DNA from: Nitrosomonas sp.
GTDB taxonomy: Bacteria > Pseudomonadota > Gammaproteobacteria > Burkholderiales > Nitrosomonadaceae
DNA: 32,413 bases
NCBI GenBank assembly: GCA_021774155.1
Contig: JAJFJH010000333.1
Span: 1 to 32,413, forward strand
Direction of reading: 5' to 3'
The notes beneath the pieces are model-generated. The model searched no databases. It had not been told where the DNA came from and saw only the letters and a list, made by a program, of their open reading frames with translations. Both the position numbers and the translations under genes were made by a program. Positions 32,131 to 32,413 of this stretch are shown in pieces (positions within the stretch are counted from its first letter, which is position 1; each line of letters opens with the position of its first letter).

Positions 32131-32272
32131 AACTCACCCTCAAAAAGAGCACTATGAAATGACGAGCTTTCCGGGAAGGATTTGATTCGTTGGATTGCGA
32201 AGGAGAACCCAAACCGGTATTGCCTGCCTGTTGTGTAAATTAGCAGAACCACTACCGATTAAATGAGGGAAC

Positions 32273-32295
32273 AAATAGAGAAATCGCCTCTATTT
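32273..32295. repeat. Perfect hairpin downstream of the truncated diguanylate cyclase
   Basis: AAATAGAG-AAATCGC-CTCTATTT, 8 base pairs with a 7-base loop, 42 bases past the stop of the minus-strand gene at the right edge. It may be a weak terminator or processing site; no U-tract follows. A second, smaller hairpin TAGAG-TTATATA-CTCTA (32323-32339) overlaps that stop codon. Confidence 0.45.
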
Positions 32296-32336
32296 AAAGA
32301 AGAAGAAAAACTTCGAAAAATTTAGAGTTATATACT

Positions 32337-32413
32337 CTATGAACTCTCCGCAACAACCACTTGATTCTTACCGTTATTTTTTGCTTGATACAAGGCTTTG
32401 TCAGCTCTAACGA
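32337..32413 (-). CDS. C-terminal end of a second diguanylate cyclase (5' part outside window)
   Basis: Too short for the ORF track. On the minus strand the last 25 codons read VRADKALYQAKNNGKNQVVVAESS and stop. This is the conserved final helix and strand of a GGDEF domain (RADxALYxAKxxGxNxV). It lies on the same strand as, and about 206 bases upstream of, the complete cyclase. The residues differ enough from the neighbour's end (ADQALYKAKHAGKNRVMPA) to show a paralogue and not an exact duplicate. Confidence 0.88.
   Translation of the reverse strand, partial: VRADKALYQAKNNGKNQVVVAESS

Noticed and set aside
32131-32336. Possible c-di-GMP (GEMM) riboswitch before the diguanylate cyclase
   Set aside because: The leader was read for the GEMM-I core motifs and none were found; only simple hairpins are present.
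1-32413. CRISPR arrays, tRNA or rRNA genes, prophage or intact insertion sequences
   Set aside because: No regularly spaced repeats, tRNA cloverleaf, rRNA landmarks, integrase or intact transposase frames were seen while reading both strands.

Overview
The window looks like the chromosome of an ammonia-oxidising betaproteobacterium close to Nitrosomonas. This rests on three things. There is a His-rich, Cys-free exported protein of the SmbP (small metal-binding protein) type known from Nitrosomonas europaea. The cluster lptC-lptA-lptB-rpoN-hpf-ptsN-hprK has the betaproteobacterial order with an HPr kinase. The base composition is moderately AT-rich throughout. No RNA genes, CRISPR arrays or intact mobile elements were seen. 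The genus assignment is inference; no search was run.

Region 1 (1-3.7 kb) is an accessory/stress stretch. It holds the 3' end of a beta-helix-like secreted protein, a decayed reading frame resembling a Tn3 transposase tail, an Hsp20 gene with a sigma32-like promoter and a ROSE-like hairpin over its Shine-Dalgarno (SD) sequence, a YfdX-family periplasmic protein, and a small gene of unknown function. Region 2 (3.7-9.4 kb) is housekeeping. ffh (SRP GTPase) diverges from a CcsA/YpjD-type membrane protein, a Rof-like Rho antiterminator, a C-terminally short AsmA protein, mutY and 5-formyl-THF cyclo-ligase. Region 3 (9.5-15.5 kb, minus strand) is one long transcription unit: lptC-lptA-lptB (LPS transport), rpoN, hpf, ptsN, hprK and then ubiX. 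Region 4 (15.8-19.2 kb, plus strand) has nadA, a two-domain Sua5 threonylcarbamoyl-AMP synthase overlapping a CbbY-like HAD phosphatase, and smbP with its own promoter, structured leader and strong terminator.

Region 5 (19.3-32.4 kb, minus strand) is a signalling block. Read 5' to 3' it holds a truncated diguanylate cyclase, a complete GGEEF diguanylate cyclase, a degenerate EAL-HDOD protein, a membrane protein with a CheZ-like DxxxQ motif, cheY, cheA, cheW, a chemoreceptor with two almost identical tandem PAS domains and a WEEF tail, cheR, cheD, cheB, and an NlpC/P60 lipoprotein. The chemotaxis part can be read as a complete circuit: receptor, CheW/CheA kinase, CheY response regulator, CheR/CheB/CheD adaptation enzymes, and a candidate CheY phosphatase immediately upstream of cheY. 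The c-di-GMP genes upstream suggest that swimming and surface or biofilm decisions are controlled together.

The most rewarding points are the CheZ-like protein, the tandem PAS duplication with the xWxxF receptor tail, the ROSE-like thermometer before hsp20, the truncated AsmA, and the structured leader of smbP. No wholly new system was identified.
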